Shown piece after piece: positions 13,054 to 21,964 of a stretch of DNA of 64,000 nucleotides. Where the stretch lies: positions 11,231 to 75,230 of the forward strand of contig JAWWBR010000001.1 of NCBI GenBank assembly GCA_033720855.1, written 5' to 3'. This DNA comes from SMXQ01 sp033720855 (GTDB taxonomy: Bacteria; Pseudomonadota; Alphaproteobacteria; SMXQ01). Made by a program: the position numbers and the translations under genes. Under the pieces are notes generated by a model. It saw only the letters and a list, made by a program, of their open reading frames with translations, was not told the DNA's origin and did no database searches. Within the stretch, counting starts at the first letter, position 1. Each line of letters begins with the position of its first letter.

Positions 13054-14235
13054 ATGCGTGCCGGTACCGTTCGTAACGTTGCTCTCCTTGCCGCTTGTCA
13101 AGCCCTGTTCATGACCGGAACCTCGATGGTTTTGACCGTCACGGCTCTGGCCGGCGAGGTGCTCGCGCCGGGCAGCGGCCTGGCGACGCTCCCGATTTCC
13201 CTGCAGTTCGTGGTCACCATGCTGACCACGCTTCCCGCCTCGTTCGTGATGCGGCGCTTTGGCCGCCGCCTGGGCTTCCAGATCGGGGCGGTGATCGGCC
13301 TGGTCGGCGGGCTGCTCAACGTCGTCGCCCTGAGCCACGGCGATTTCCCGCTGTTCTGCCTGGGCTCGGCGTTGATCGGCGCGCTCAACGGTTTCGCCAT
13401 CTACTATCGTTTCGCCGCGGCCGACAGTGCCGACGAGGAGCACCGCTCGCGCGCCATCTCCCTGGTTCTGGCGGGTGGCGTCGTCGCCGCCTTTACCGGG
13501 CCGAACCTGGCACGCCTCACCGTGGATGCGCTGTCCGCGGCCACATTCGCCGGCAGCTTCCTTGCCCTCGCCGTGATCCAGGTCGTCACCGTTTTTCTGT
13601 TGATCTTCGTCAACATACCGCGGCTCAGCGCGGAGGAACGCCGGGACCAGGGCCGGCCGTTCGGTGAGATCGTCCGTATTCCGCAGGTGCCGGTGGCGAT
13701 CATCGCCGCCGTCATCGGCTACAGCTCCATGACCCTGGTCATGACCTCGACCCCCTTGGCCATGCACGGCAGCGGCCATCATTTCGGCAGCACCGCCTTC
13801 GTCATCCAGTGGCATGTGTTCGCGATGTTTGCGCCGGCTTTCGTGACCGGACACTTGATCAAACGGGTAGGGGTCTTGCCGGTCATCGTCGCCGGCGCCG
13901 CGATGAATTTCGTGGGTGTCGCGGTCAATATGACGGGCGAGGGCCTGTGGCAATTCACGGTCGCATTGATGGCCCTCGGCGTGGGGTGGAATTTCATGTT
14001 CGTCGGCGGCACCAGCCTGCTCACCAGCGTCATCACCCGAGCGGAACAGGCCAAGGTGCAGGGTATCAACGATTTTCTCGTGTTCGGCTCGGTCGCCGTG
14101 GGGGCGCTGTCCGGTGGCGCCCTGTATCAGGCTCTGGGCTGGCAGGCTTTGAACCTGGCGGTGGTACCGGGCCTTGTCGTGGCGCTGCTTGCCGCGCTGT
14201 GGCTGTGGTTGCAGCGCTCCGTACAGCCGACCTGA
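13054..14235 (+). CDS. MFS transporter
   Basis: Twelve-segment major facilitator, about 393 residues from the ATG at 13054 (a start at 13009 would add 15 residues). The MFS motif A position reads MRRFGRRLGFQIGAVIG after segment 2, and the second half has a related loop near LIKRVGVLPVIVAGAAM. The central loop is short. Neighbours do not suggest a substrate; it lies between the FliL-like gene and hppA in the same direction. Specificity is unknown. Confidence 0.85.
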   Translation: MRAGTVRNVALLAACQALFMTGTSMVLTVTALAGEVLAPGSGLATLPISLQFVVTMLTTLPASFVMRRFGRRLGFQIGAVIGLVGGLLNVVALSHGDFPLFCLGSALIGALNGFAIYYRFAAADSADEEHRSRAISLVLAGGVVAAFTGPNLARLTVDALSAATFAGSFLALAVIQVVTVFLLIFVNIPRLSAEERRDQGRPFGEIVRIPQVPVAIIAAVIGYSSMTLVMTSTPLAMHGSGHHFGSTAFVIQWHVFAMFAPAFVTGHLIKRVGVLPVIVAGAAMNFVGVAVNMTGEGLWQFTVALMALGVGWNFMFVGGTSLLTSVITRAEQAKVQGINDFLVFGSVAVGALSGGALYQALGWQALNLAVVPGLVVALLAALWLWLQRSVQPT

Positions 14236-14401
14236 GGCGGCCCGGCATCGGGTGGTTGCGTCCCACCGGGAGTTCTGGCATGTTCCCGCCACTTTTTGGG
14301 GGTGGTCCGGTTTTTCGTCCGACGCAAGGGGCCGAGGGTGAGTTGCTTGTTGCGCGCCATCCGGCTCGACCATCCCGCACGGTAATAAGGGGAAAATCCT
14401 G

Positions 14402-16477
14402 ATGACAAGCGCTTTTTGGCTGATATTCGCCTGCGGCCTTCTCGCCATTGGTTATGGAATCTACGCATCCCGCGCGGTCCTGAGCGCGGACGCCGGCAGC
14501 GAGCGGATGCGCGAAATCGCCGCCGCGGTTCAGGAAGGGGCAGGCGCCTACCTCAATCGGCAATACCAGACCATTGCCATGGTCGGGATCGTCATTGGCG
14601 CGCTGCTGTGGTGGCGGCTGGGCCTGCATGTGGCGGTCGGCTATGCCATCGGCGCGATCCTGTCGGGGGCCGCGGGATATATCGGCATGAACATTTCGGT
14701 GCGCTCCAACGTGCGCACCGCCGAGGCCGCCCGCAGCGGCCTCGCCCCGGCCCTGGCCATCGCCTTCAAGGCGGGGGCGGTCACCGGGATGCTGGTGGTC
14801 GGCCTGGGACTGCTCGGCGTCGGCGTCTATTTCTGGGTCTTGCAGCGTTACGGTTTCGACACCCGCGCGGTGCTTGAAGCGCTGGTCGCGCTCAGCTTCG
14901 GGGCATCCCTGATTTCCATCTTCGCGCGGCTCGGCGGCGGCATCTTCACCAAGGGCGCCGATGTCGGGGCCGACCTGGTGGGTAAGATCGAGGCCGGCAT
15001 TCCCGAGGACGATCCGCGCAATCCCGCCGTCATCGCCGACAATGTGGGGGACAACGTGGGCGATTGCGCCGGCATGGCGGCCGACCTGTTCGAGACCTAT
15101 GCGGTGACCGTGGTCGCAACCATGCTCCTGGCGGCGATCTTCTTCAACGGGGCCGTCGAGCAGTCAATGATGGTGCTGCCGCTTCTGATCGGCGCCGTGT
15201 GTATCATCGGCTCGATCGCGGGAACCTTCTTCGTCCGCTTGGGGCCGTCGGAAAACATCATGGGGGCGCTCTACAAAGGCTTCATCGCCGCGGCCCTTCT
15301 TTCCGCCGTCGGGATCGCCCTGGTGATCTGGAAATGGACCGGTTTCGACGCGACCTTCACGGTCGGCGGGAAGAGCTTCACCGGTTTCAGCCTGTTGCTG
15401 TCGTCCCTGGTCGGGCTTGGCGTCACCGCGCTCCTGGTGTGGATCACCGAGTACTATACCGGGACCGAGCATCGTCCGGTGCGCAGCGTCGCCCAGGCAT
15501 CGACCACCGGCCATGCCACCAACATCATCCAGGGGCTCGCGGTTTCCATGGAGGCCTGCGCCCTGCCCGCCATCGTGATCTGCGGTGGCATCGTGCTCAG
15601 CTACCTGGCGGCGGGCCTGTTCGGGATCGCCATTGCGGTCACCTCGATGCTGGCCCTGGCCGGCATGGTCGTGGCACTCGACGCTTACGGGCCGGTCACG
15701 GACAATGCCGGGGGCATCGCCGAGATGGCGGAGCTGCCGGAGGACGTGCGCAAGACCACCGATGCCCTGGATGCCGTCGGCAACACCACCAAGGCGGTGA
15801 CCAAGGGCTATGCCATCGGCTCGGCGGGCCTGGCCGCCCTGGTTCTGTTTGCCGCTTATGTCGAGGACCTGAGCCACTACTTTCCCGATCTCAAGGTGAC
15901 CTTCCTGTTGCAGGATCCCTATGTCGTCATCGGCCTGATCTTCGGCGGCATGCTGCCGTTCCTGTTCGGATCGCTCGGCATGATGGCGGTCGGCCGCGCG
16001 GCGGGTTCGGTGGTGCTGGAGGTGCGCCGTCAGTTCCGCGAGATCGACGGCATCATGGAAGGCACGAGCAAGCCGGAATACGGGCGCGCCGTCGATCTTC
16101 TGACCCGCGCCGCGATCAAGGAGATGATCGTGCCGTCTTTGTTGCCGGTGTTGGCGCCGGTGGTGCTGTACGCCGTGATCCTGCCGATCGGCGGCCAGTC
16201 GGCGGCGTTTACGTCGGTCGGCGCGATGTTGCTGGGCTCCATCGTCACCGGGTTGTTCGTGGCGATCTCGATGACCTCCGGGGGCGGGGCCTGGGACAAC
16301 GCCAAGAAGTTCATCGAGGACGGCCAGCACGGCGGTAAGGGCTCCGATGCGCACATGGCCGCGGTCACCGGAGATACCGTCGGCGATCCCTACAAGGATA
16401 CGGCGGGGCCGGCGGTCAACCCGATGATCAAGATCATCAACATCGTCGCCCTGCTGCTGTTGGCGCTGGTCGCCTGA
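14402..16477 (+). CDS. hppA: K+-independent proton-translocating pyrophosphatase
   Basis: Membrane-bound pyrophosphatase that couples PPi hydrolysis to H+ export, 691 residues and about 16 membrane segments. PPi-binding signatures are GGGIFTKGADVGADLVGKIE, EDDPRNPAVIADNVGDNVGD, and the C-terminal GDTVGDPYKDTAGPAVNPMIK. The site that separates K+-independent from K+-dependent enzymes reads GNTTKA, with Lys where K+-dependent forms have Ala, so a K+-independent H+ pump is predicted. A hairpin terminator follows directly. Confidence 0.97.
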   Translation: MTSAFWLIFACGLLAIGYGIYASRAVLSADAGSERMREIAAAVQEGAGAYLNRQYQTIAMVGIVIGALLWWRLGLHVAVGYAIGAILSGAAGYIGMNISVRSNVRTAEAARSGLAPALAIAFKAGAVTGMLVVGLGLLGVGVYFWVLQRYGFDTRAVLEALVALSFGASLISIFARLGGGIFTKGADVGADLVGKIEAGIPEDDPRNPAVIADNVGDNVGDCAGMAADLFETYAVTVVATMLLAAIFFNGAVEQSMMVLPLLIGAVCIIGSIAGTFFVRLGPSENIMGALYKGFIAAALLSAVGIALVIWKWTGFDATFTVGGKSFTGFSLLLSSLVGLGVTALLVWITEYYTGTEHRPVRSVAQASTTGHATNIIQGLAVSMEACALPAIVICGGIVLSYLAAGLFGIAIAVTSMLALAGMVVALDAYGPVTDNAGGIAEMAELPEDVRKTTDALDAVGNTTKAVTKGYAIGSAGLAALVLFAAYVEDLSHYFPDLKVTFLLQDPYVVIGLIFGGMLPFLFGSLGMMAVGRAAGSVVLEVRRQFREIDGIMEGTSKPEYGRAVDLLTRAAIKEMIVPSLLPVLAPVVLYAVILPIGGQSAAFTSVGAMLLGSIVTGLFVAISMTSGGGAWDNAKKFIEDGQHGGKGSDAHMAAVTGDTVGDPYKDTAGPAVNPMIKIINIVALLLLALVA

Positions 16478-16499
16478 CGATAGCGCCGGCCGACGACGG

Positions 16500-16527
16500 A
16501 AAAGCCCCGGTCACGGCCGGGGCTTTT
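16500..16527. terminator. Bidirectional terminator between hppA and bamE
   Basis: Perfect 11-bp inverted repeat (arms AAAAGCCCCGG and CCGGGGCTTTT) with a 6-base loop. T runs occur on both strands, so it can end transcription of hppA (+) and of the convergent bamE-like gene (-). Confidence 0.9.
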
Positions 16528-16562
16528 CTCGTTGCACACGGGGTTCACGCCGGGGTGCCGCG

Positions 16563-17066
16563 TTAGAGGCCGCTATCCTCGGCGCCGGCGCCTTCGAAGC
16601 GGCCCAGGTTGCCGATCAGCTGCTCGATGATCGAGAACTCCCGACCCGGGGTCGGCGTCTTTCGGTCGACCGGGTCGATCTCGCGGCCATCGGCGAGCGT
16701 ATATGTCTTGATCTCGGCGACCTGTCCCGAGCCGTTGAAGGAGATCGCGATCACTTGCCGGGAAAGCGCCTTCGCCTTGGAAAATGCAACGGTTTGCTCT
16801 TTCTGGGAGACGTAATACCAGGTCTCGTTGGAAAAGGTCGCCACGTTGGTGGGCGAACCCAAAAGCTCGCGCACCTTGCCGCGATCATGCACCCCGTTTT
16901 GAAGCTGCGCGAGATTGTCCTTGTCGACGGCGTTGCCCCTGACGGTGACGTCCGCGGCGCAGCCCGGCAGCCACGCCAATCCGGCGCAGAACGCGACTAT
17001 CAGAAGCGGCCGGCCCGGGCGGCGCTGCGGTGAAGCCAAACTCTCGGCGGCGGTCGGCAATTTCAC
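16563..17066 (-). CDS. bamE: Outer membrane assembly lipoprotein BamE (SmpA/OmlA)
   Basis: Small outer-membrane lipoprotein of the BAM complex. The 167-residue product has a long N-terminal basic region, a hydrophobic stretch and lipobox LAWLPGC (Cys near residue 36). The SmpA/OmlA core follows: GVHDRGKVRELLGSPTNVATF, then ETWYYVSQKE and VIAISFNGSGQVAEIKTY. The C-terminal 40 residues, PTPGREFSIIEQLIGNLGRF, are typical of alphaproteobacterial members. It is divergent from the CBP3-type chaperone gene, with 156 bp of shared upstream DNA. Confidence 0.9.
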   Translation of the reverse strand: MKLPTAAESLASPQRRPGRPLLIVAFCAGLAWLPGCAADVTVRGNAVDKDNLAQLQNGVHDRGKVRELLGSPTNVATFSNETWYYVSQKEQTVAFSKAKALSRQVIAISFNGSGQVAEIKTYTLADGREIDPVDRKTPTPGREFSIIEQLIGNLGRFEGAGAEDSGL

Positions 17067-17222
17067 CTCTTTCCTTGCTCATAGTGCCGTGGCGGCCCGT
17101 GGTCGGGGTCCCCCGCCCGACCGAGGCCGGGGCAACAGGCTTGACGCCGCCCCCCCGGACCACCATGTTGCCATCAACAATTGCACCGGCGAAATCCGGC
17201 TGTCAACAGTTTGGCGCGAGGC

Positions 17223-17807
17223 ATGCTGTTCCGTTCGATGTATCGCAGGCGCGGCCTGCAAAGGCCCGCGGAGGCCGTCTATGGGGCCCTGGTGGCGCAG
17301 GCGCGCCGGCCCTGGTTCTACCGCGAACTCGGTGTCCCCGATACCGTCGAGGGGCGGTTCGAGATGATCTCTCTTCACGCCTTCCTCGTTCTCAACCGCC
17401 TGAAGGCGGCCCGTCGGGCGGGCGTGGGCCGGGCCGAGGACCTGGGCCAGGCGGTGTTCGATTTGATGTTCGCCGATATGGACCGCAATCTGCGCGAGAT
17501 GGGAACCGGCGATCTCGGCGTGGCCAAGCGGGTCAAGGGCCTGATTAAAGGGTTTTACGGGCGGGCGAAGGCGTACGAAGACGGCCTGGCCGCGGGCCGC
17601 CAGCCGTTGGTCGCGGCGATCGAGCGCAACGTGTACGGCGGCACGGCGCCGAACGGGTCCGCCGGCCGGCTGGCCGCCTATCTCGAGGACTCCGTGACCC
17701 GCCTCGAGGGCCAGGCGGTAGAGGCGCTGGAGGCGGGCGAACTGAGGTTCGGCGCTCTCGGCGGGGCATGCGCGCCGCGGGACCCGTCCGCCGCCGCCGT
17801 GACGTGA
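17223..17807 (+). CDS. Ubiquinol-cytochrome c chaperone (CBP3/UPF0174 family)
   Basis: Assembly factor-like protein for the cytochrome bc1 complex, 194 residues from the ATG at 17223. Family marks are PWFYRELGVPDTVEGRFEMI, the HAFLVLNRLK motif, QAVFDLMFADMDRNLREMG, and KGFYGRAKAYEDGL. The gene order bamE / chaperone / DUF177 / rpmF / plsX / fabH is a conserved alphaproteobacterial neighbourhood, which supports the call. An upstream in-frame ATG at 17181 would add 14 residues lacking similarity. Confidence 0.88.
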   Translation: MLFRSMYRRRGLQRPAEAVYGALVAQARRPWFYRELGVPDTVEGRFEMISLHAFLVLNRLKAARRAGVGRAEDLGQAVFDLMFADMDRNLREMGTGDLGVAKRVKGLIKGFYGRAKAYEDGLAAGRQPLVAAIERNVYGGTAPNGSAGRLAAYLEDSVTRLEGQAVEALEAGELRFGALGGACAPRDPSAAAVT

Positions 17808-17822
17808 AAGGACGTATACGTC

Positions 17823-18392
17823 TTGATTTCCAAGGAAGAAAATCCCGCCCCCGAGTTTTCCAGGATGTTCGCCATCGAACCCGATATGGGCGCCGGGGCG
17901 GAGGCCACGTCCTTCGCCATCGAAGCGGAGGCCGACGAACGCGCTGGCCTGGCCCGGCGGTTCGGGCTGCTGTCCCTCGACGCGCTCACCGCGGAGGGCC
18001 GGATCCATGTGTTCGAGAGCGGCACCAGCGTGCGCCTCGAGGGGCACGTGAAAGCCGATCTGGTGCAGGCCTGCGTGGTGACGCTGGAGCCCGTTCCCGC
18101 CCATGTGGAGGAGGATTTCGTGCTCCATTACCGCCGCGCCGCCGCCGGCGGTCCGACGGCGAGGGGCCCCAGGGAGGTCGAGGTCGCGCTCGAGGACGGG
18201 GCCGACTGGGAGCCCATTCCCGAGGCGGGAATAGACGTCGGCGAAGCCGCCGCCGAATGCCTGGGCCTCGCCATCGACCCGTATCCGCGTGCCGCCGATG
18301 CCGAGGGCGCACTTTCGGAACTTTTGGGGCCGGCCGATGAAACCGCGAAGAAATCGCCGTTCGACGCGCTCAAGCGGTTGAAAAAGAAATGA
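17823..18392 (+). CDS. YceD/DUF177 family protein
   Basis: A 189-residue protein of the YceD (DUF177) family, tied by genomic context to 23S rRNA and ribosomal protein L32 production. The N-terminus PAPEFSRMFAIEPDMG and the motif AGLARRFGLLSLDALTAEG are typical, followed by a strand VKADLVQACVVTLEPVPA with the conserved Cys, and a C-terminal SPFDALKRLKKK. The start is a TTG at 17823 with AAAGGA upstream. It is 15 bp after the chaperone gene and 105 bp before rpmF. Confidence 0.9.
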   Translation: MISKEENPAPEFSRMFAIEPDMGAGAEATSFAIEAEADERAGLARRFGLLSLDALTAEGRIHVFESGTSVRLEGHVKADLVQACVVTLEPVPAHVEEDFVLHYRRAAAGGPTARGPREVEVALEDGADWEPIPEAGIDVGEAAAECLGLAIDPYPRAADAEGALSELLGPADETAKKSPFDALKRLKKK

Positions 18393-18497
18393 CTCCTCAA
18401 GCGCCTTGCCGAAGCCTAAGATTTTCGGTAATAGACTGCACCATTCCCAGGGCCGCCGTGAGTCGGCGAGGGCCCGAAGGCAAGAAGATATCGAGCG

Positions 18498-18683
18498 ATG
18501 GCTGTTCCTAAATCAAAAGTTTCAAAATCGCGGCGCGACAAGCGGCGATCCCATCACGCCCTCAAATCCGGCGCATACGGCGAGTGTCCCAATTGCGGCG
18601 AGTTGAAGCGGCCCCATCACGTTTGCGGCTCCTGCGGTTACTACGATGGTCGTGAAGTAACCGAAACTGAAGGCGCAATTTGA
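18498..18683 (+). CDS. rpmF: 50S ribosomal protein L32
   Basis: 61-residue L32. It opens MAVPKSKVSKSRRDKRRSHH and carries the zinc-ribbon cysteines CPNCGELKRPHHVCGSCGYY, so it is the C+ (zinc-binding) form. It lies between DUF177 and plsX, the standard order. Confidence 0.97.
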   Translation: MAVPKSKVSKSRRDKRRSHHALKSGAYGECPNCGELKRPHHVCGSCGYYDGREVTETEGAI

Positions 18684-18734
18684 CGAAGCGCCAGCGCGGG
18701 GGGCAGCGGTAGCCCCAAGGCTGGGTGATAAAAC

Positions 18735-19778
18735 ATGGATTTGACCATAGCTCTCGACGCCATGGGTGGCGATGGCGCGCCCGACGTGATCGTGAGGGGC
18801 GCGGACCTGGCGCGAACACGCTATCCGGACATCAAATTCCTGTTCTACGGCGATGAGACGCAGGTCCGCCGGCTGCTGGACAGCTACGACAAGCTGGCCG
18901 CGGTGTCGCGTCTCTTTCATACCGATGTGGTGGTCAGCAACGAAGACAAGCCGTCCATGGCGCTGCGCAACGGGCGCGGGTCCTCCATGGGGCTGGCCAT
19001 CGGCGCGGTCAAGAGCGGTGACGCCGCGGGGGTGGTCTCGGCAGGCAATACCGGGGCGCTGATGGCGATGGCGAAACTGGCGCTGCGCACGCTGCCGGGG
19101 ATCACCCGGCCGGCGATCGCATCGGTGCTGCCGACCGCGGTTTCGGAATGCGTGATGCTGGACCTCGGCGCCAACATTCAGTGCGACGACCGCAATCTGG
19201 TGGAATTCGCGATCATGGGAGAGGTCTTCGCGCGAACCGTGTTGGGCTTGCCGAAGCCGGCCATCGGACTCCTCAATGTCGGCGAGGAGGACCTCAAGGG
19301 CCATGAGGCCATTCGCCAGGCCGCGTCGACCCTGCGGGACATCGACCTGCCCATAGAGTTTCAGGGCTTCGTCGAAGGCGACGCCATCTGGACCGGCGGG
19401 GTGGATGTCGTCGTCACCGACGGCTTCACCGGCAACGTGGCCCTCAAGACGGCCGAAGGCATCGCCAAGATGTACACCTCATTCATGCGGAACGCTTACA
19501 AGAGTTCCTGGCTGTCCCGGCTCGGCTACGTGCTGTCGCGCGAGGCCCTGAACGAGGTCCGCGTCAAGGTCGATCCGCGCCGCTACAACGGCGCCATGTT
19601 GCTGGGCCTCAACGGGATCGTCATCAAGAGCCACGGCGGTACGGATGCCTTCGGCTTCGCCAACGCCATCAGCGTCGCCGTCGACATGGTCAGCGGCGGG
19701 TTCAACGACATGATCATGCAGGAGTTCGACCGCCTGGGCGATTTCGGGTCCCCCCTACAGAAGGTCGCCAGCTCCTGA
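18735..19778 (+). CDS. plsX: Phosphate acyltransferase PlsX
   Basis: Makes acyl-phosphate from acyl-ACP for phospholipid synthesis. 347 residues. Marks are the N-terminal IALDAMGGDGAPDVIVRGA, SAGNTGALMAMAKLALRTLPG, the segment NVGEEDLKGHE and VVVTDGFTGNVALKTAEG. Its TGA overlaps the fabH start (TGATGG), indicating coupling. Confidence 0.97.
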   Translation: MDLTIALDAMGGDGAPDVIVRGADLARTRYPDIKFLFYGDETQVRRLLDSYDKLAAVSRLFHTDVVVSNEDKPSMALRNGRGSSMGLAIGAVKSGDAAGVVSAGNTGALMAMAKLALRTLPGITRPAIASVLPTAVSECVMLDLGANIQCDDRNLVEFAIMGEVFARTVLGLPKPAIGLLNVGEEDLKGHEAIRQAASTLRDIDLPIEFQGFVEGDAIWTGGVDVVVTDGFTGNVALKTAEGIAKMYTSFMRNAYKSSWLSRLGYVLSREALNEVRVKVDPRRYNGAMLLGLNGIVIKSHGGTDAFGFANAISVAVDMVSGGFNDMIMQEFDRLGDFGSPLQKVASS

Positions 19779-20752
19779 TGGTGATGCGGTCTGTGGTTCA
19801 AGGGTGGGGTGCCTACCTGCCGGAAAAGGTCCTGACCAATGACGATCTCGCCAAGATCGTCGATACCTCCGATGAATGGATCTCCGAACGAACCGGAATT
19901 CGTGAGCGCCACGTCGTCTCGGAAGGCGAAATGACCTCGGATTTGGCGACCCGGGCCGCCGTCGAGGCCCTGGCCCGTGCCGGGCTCGATGGGGCGGATG
20001 TCGACATGATCGTTCTCGGCACGGCGACGCCCGATGAAACCTTTCCGGCGACGGCCACGCGGGTGCAGGAGAGGATCGGCGCGCATCGCGCCTGGGCTTT
20101 CGATGTCCAGGCGGCCTGTTCGGGGTTCATCTATGCGCTCAACCTGGCGGATAATTCCCTGCGCCTGGGGCAAGGAAAGACGGCGCTGGTCATCGGCGCC
20201 GAAACCTTCTCCCGGATTCTCGACTGGTCGGACCGCGCCACCTGCGTCCTGTTCGGTGACGGCGCAGGCGCGGTGGTGCTCAGGGCCGAGGAAGGCGCGG
20301 GCCGCAATACGGACCGCGGCGTGCTGTCCACCCACCTTCATTCCGACGGGCGTCAGCACGATCTGCTCTACGCCGATGGCGGCCCCTCGCTCAACCAGAT
20401 CGCCGGGGTCGTTCGGATGCAGGGGCGCGAGGTCTTTCGCCAGGCCGTGACGCGGCTGTCCCAGGTCGTGGAAGAAGCCATGGAACGCAATGGCTTCACC
20501 GTCGCCGACGTCGATTGGCTGGTGCCCCACCAGGCGAATAAGCGAATACTCGATTCGACGGCCAAGAAGATGGGGATCGCGCCGGAGAAAATGGTGGTGA
20601 CCGTGGACCGTCACGCCAATACCTCCGCCGCGTCCATTCCCCTGGCCTTGAGCGAGGCGGCCAGCGATAACCGCATCCAACAGGGCGATCTGGTCATGAT
20701 GGAAGCCATGGGCGCCGGCTTTACCTGGGCCGCGGCGGCGGTGCGCTGGTAG
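19778..20752 (+). CDS. fabH: Beta-ketoacyl-ACP synthase III
   Basis: Starts fatty acid synthesis by condensing acetyl-CoA with malonyl-ACP. 324 residues. The catalytic Cys is in VQAACSGFIYAL (near residue 115), the His in WLVPHQANKRIL, and the Asn in VDRHANTSAASIPLAL; the CoA-binding SDEWISERTGIRER is at residues 30-43. ATG 19778 overlaps the plsX stop by 1 bp. The next 127 bp before ihfA are noncoding and AT-richer. Confidence 0.97.
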   Translation: MVMRSVVQGWGAYLPEKVLTNDDLAKIVDTSDEWISERTGIRERHVVSEGEMTSDLATRAAVEALARAGLDGADVDMIVLGTATPDETFPATATRVQERIGAHRAWAFDVQAACSGFIYALNLADNSLRLGQGKTALVIGAETFSRILDWSDRATCVLFGDGAGAVVLRAEEGAGRNTDRGVLSTHLHSDGRQHDLLYADGGPSLNQIAGVVRMQGREVFRQAVTRLSQVVEEAMERNGFTVADVDWLVPHQANKRILDSTAKKMGIAPEKMVVTVDRHANTSAASIPLALSEAASDNRIQQGDLVMMEAMGAGFTWAAAAVRW

Positions 20753-20879
20753 CGCCGGGACGCGCGCGGGCGCGGTCTTGGCGCAGATTCGCGAATTAGG
20801 TAAACGAATTCTCGCATCCCTTTGATCTTGACGGCTTTTTTGGGGGAGGGTACCCTTGCCTCCTGCTTGGGAGGATTGG

Positions 20880-21287
20880 ATGGCTGGCAATACCGTGACC
20901 CGCGCCCAACTGGGTGAAGCGGTCTATCAGGAAGTGGGTCTATCCCGCAACGAATCGGGGGAACTGGTCGAAGCCGTGCTGCAGGAGATCAGCGACGCAC
21001 TGATTCGCGGCGAGAGCGTGAAGATTTCGTCGTTTGGCAGTTTCTCGGTGCGTCAGAAGGGCCAACGCGTGGGTCGCAATCCGAAGACCGGCGAGGAGGT
21101 TCCCATCCTGCCCCGGAAAGTACTGGTTTTCCGGGCGTCACACGTGCTCAAGAGCCGGGTCGACCAGGGGGCGGCGGATGCGCCCGGCCAGGACGGCGAA
21201 GAAACGCGCCCCGAACCGGCGCCAGAGCCCACCTTCAATCCCTTTTCGCCGCCGTCGGGCGGCGATGGCGAGGGAGGGCGCTTCTAA
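20880..21287 (+). CDS. ihfA: Integration host factor alpha subunit, extended C-terminus
   Basis: DNA-bending nucleoid protein, 135 residues. The HU/IHF fold spans residues 5-100, with the DNA-intercalating beta arm RQKGQRVGRNPKTGEEVPIL and VLVFRASHVLKSRV. The last 35 residues are acidic and Pro-rich (DGEETRPEPAPEPTFNPF), beyond the usual ~100-residue IHF alpha. Start ATG 20880 is preceded by GGAGGA. It is followed with no gap by the MerR-type gene. Confidence 0.94.
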   Translation: MAGNTVTRAQLGEAVYQEVGLSRNESGELVEAVLQEISDALIRGESVKISSFGSFSVRQKGQRVGRNPKTGEEVPILPRKVLVFRASHVLKSRVDQGAADAPGQDGEETRPEPAPEPTFNPFSPPSGGDGEGGRF

Positions 21288-21704
21288 ATGGCGCAACTGG
21301 CGCGATCGAGCGCAGACAGCGATAACGGGCGGCGCCTGGCGAAGTCGGCCGCGGCCTTCCGCACCATCAGCGAAGTGGCCAACGAGCTCGACATCCCGCA
21401 GCATGTGCTGCGTTTCTGGGAGTCGAAATTCTCTCAGGTCAGGCCCCTCAAACGGGGCGGCGGGCGCCGCTATTATCGCCCGGAAGACGTCGTCCTGCTC
21501 AAGCGGATCCGGACCCTGCTGTACAGCGAGGGCTACACCATCAAGGGGGTCCAGAAACTGCTCCGCGAGGGCCACGTCGCCCGGGAAGAGGAGGCCTCGG
21601 ACCGCCGCGAGCCCGACGCGTCCGGGCTGAGCCCCGAACAGCGGCGGGAAATCCGTGCCGTCATCGACGAACTGACGGAGCTCAAGAAACTTCTCAGCGG
21701 CTAG
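21288..21704 (+). CDS. MerR-family transcriptional regulator
   Basis: A 138-residue regulator with an N-terminal MerR winged helix: AFRTISEVANELDIPQHVLRFWESKF, then GGGRRYYRPEDVVLLKRIRTLLYSEGYTIKG. It starts at the base after the ihfA stop, so the two are almost surely co-transcribed. Downstream of ihfA this MerR protein is conserved across Alphaproteobacteria. The C-terminal part has no Cys cluster, so no metal or redox effector is suggested. Confidence 0.9.
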   Translation: MAQLARSSADSDNGRRLAKSAAAFRTISEVANELDIPQHVLRFWESKFSQVRPLKRGGGRRYYRPEDVVLLKRIRTLLYSEGYTIKGVQKLLREGHVAREEEASDRREPDASGLSPEQRREIRAVIDELTELKKLLSG

Positions 21705-21819
21705 GCGCCGCGCCGCCCGCTTCGGGCGAACGGGGGAGCGGCGCTCTCGAGGGGCAAGCCGATTGCGCGCAATCCCGCCAGGGGGTAAAGTGCGCGGCGC
21801 CCCGCGGGGCACCACATGA

Positions 21820-21896
21820 CGGAGCGTAGCGCAGCCTGGTAGCGCACTTCACTGGGGGTGAAGGGGTCGTGGGTTCAAATCCCGCCGCTCCGACCA
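21820..21896 (+). tRNA. tRNA-Pro(GGG)
   Basis: Complete cloverleaf of 77 bases including an encoded CCA. The acceptor arms CGGAGCG/CGCTCCG pair fully, the D arm is GCGC...GCGC, the anticodon stem CTTCA/TGAAG encloses the loop CTGGGGG (anticodon GGG), and the T arm is GTGGG-TTCAAAT-CCCGC. Confidence 0.97.
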
Positions 21897-21904
21897 TCGT
21901 TCAG

Positions 21905-21932
21905 GGCCCGGCGGCCGGTTCGCCGGGCCTTT
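21905..21932 (+). terminator. Weak hairpin terminator after tRNA-Pro
   Basis: A 9-bp perfect stem (GGCCCGGCG / CGCCGGGCC) with a 7-base loop, starting 8 bp after the tRNA CCA. The following T run is only three bases, so efficiency is uncertain. Confidence 0.55.
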
Positions 21933-21964
21933 GACATGGTTAGCCCAGGTCTCTCGCGACCCGT

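Noticed and set aside
12958..14448. Long minus-strand frame opposite the MFS gene
   Set aside because: Composition is Arg/His/Gln-rich and typical of antisense shadows in GC-rich genes; the plus-strand MFS protein is convincing.
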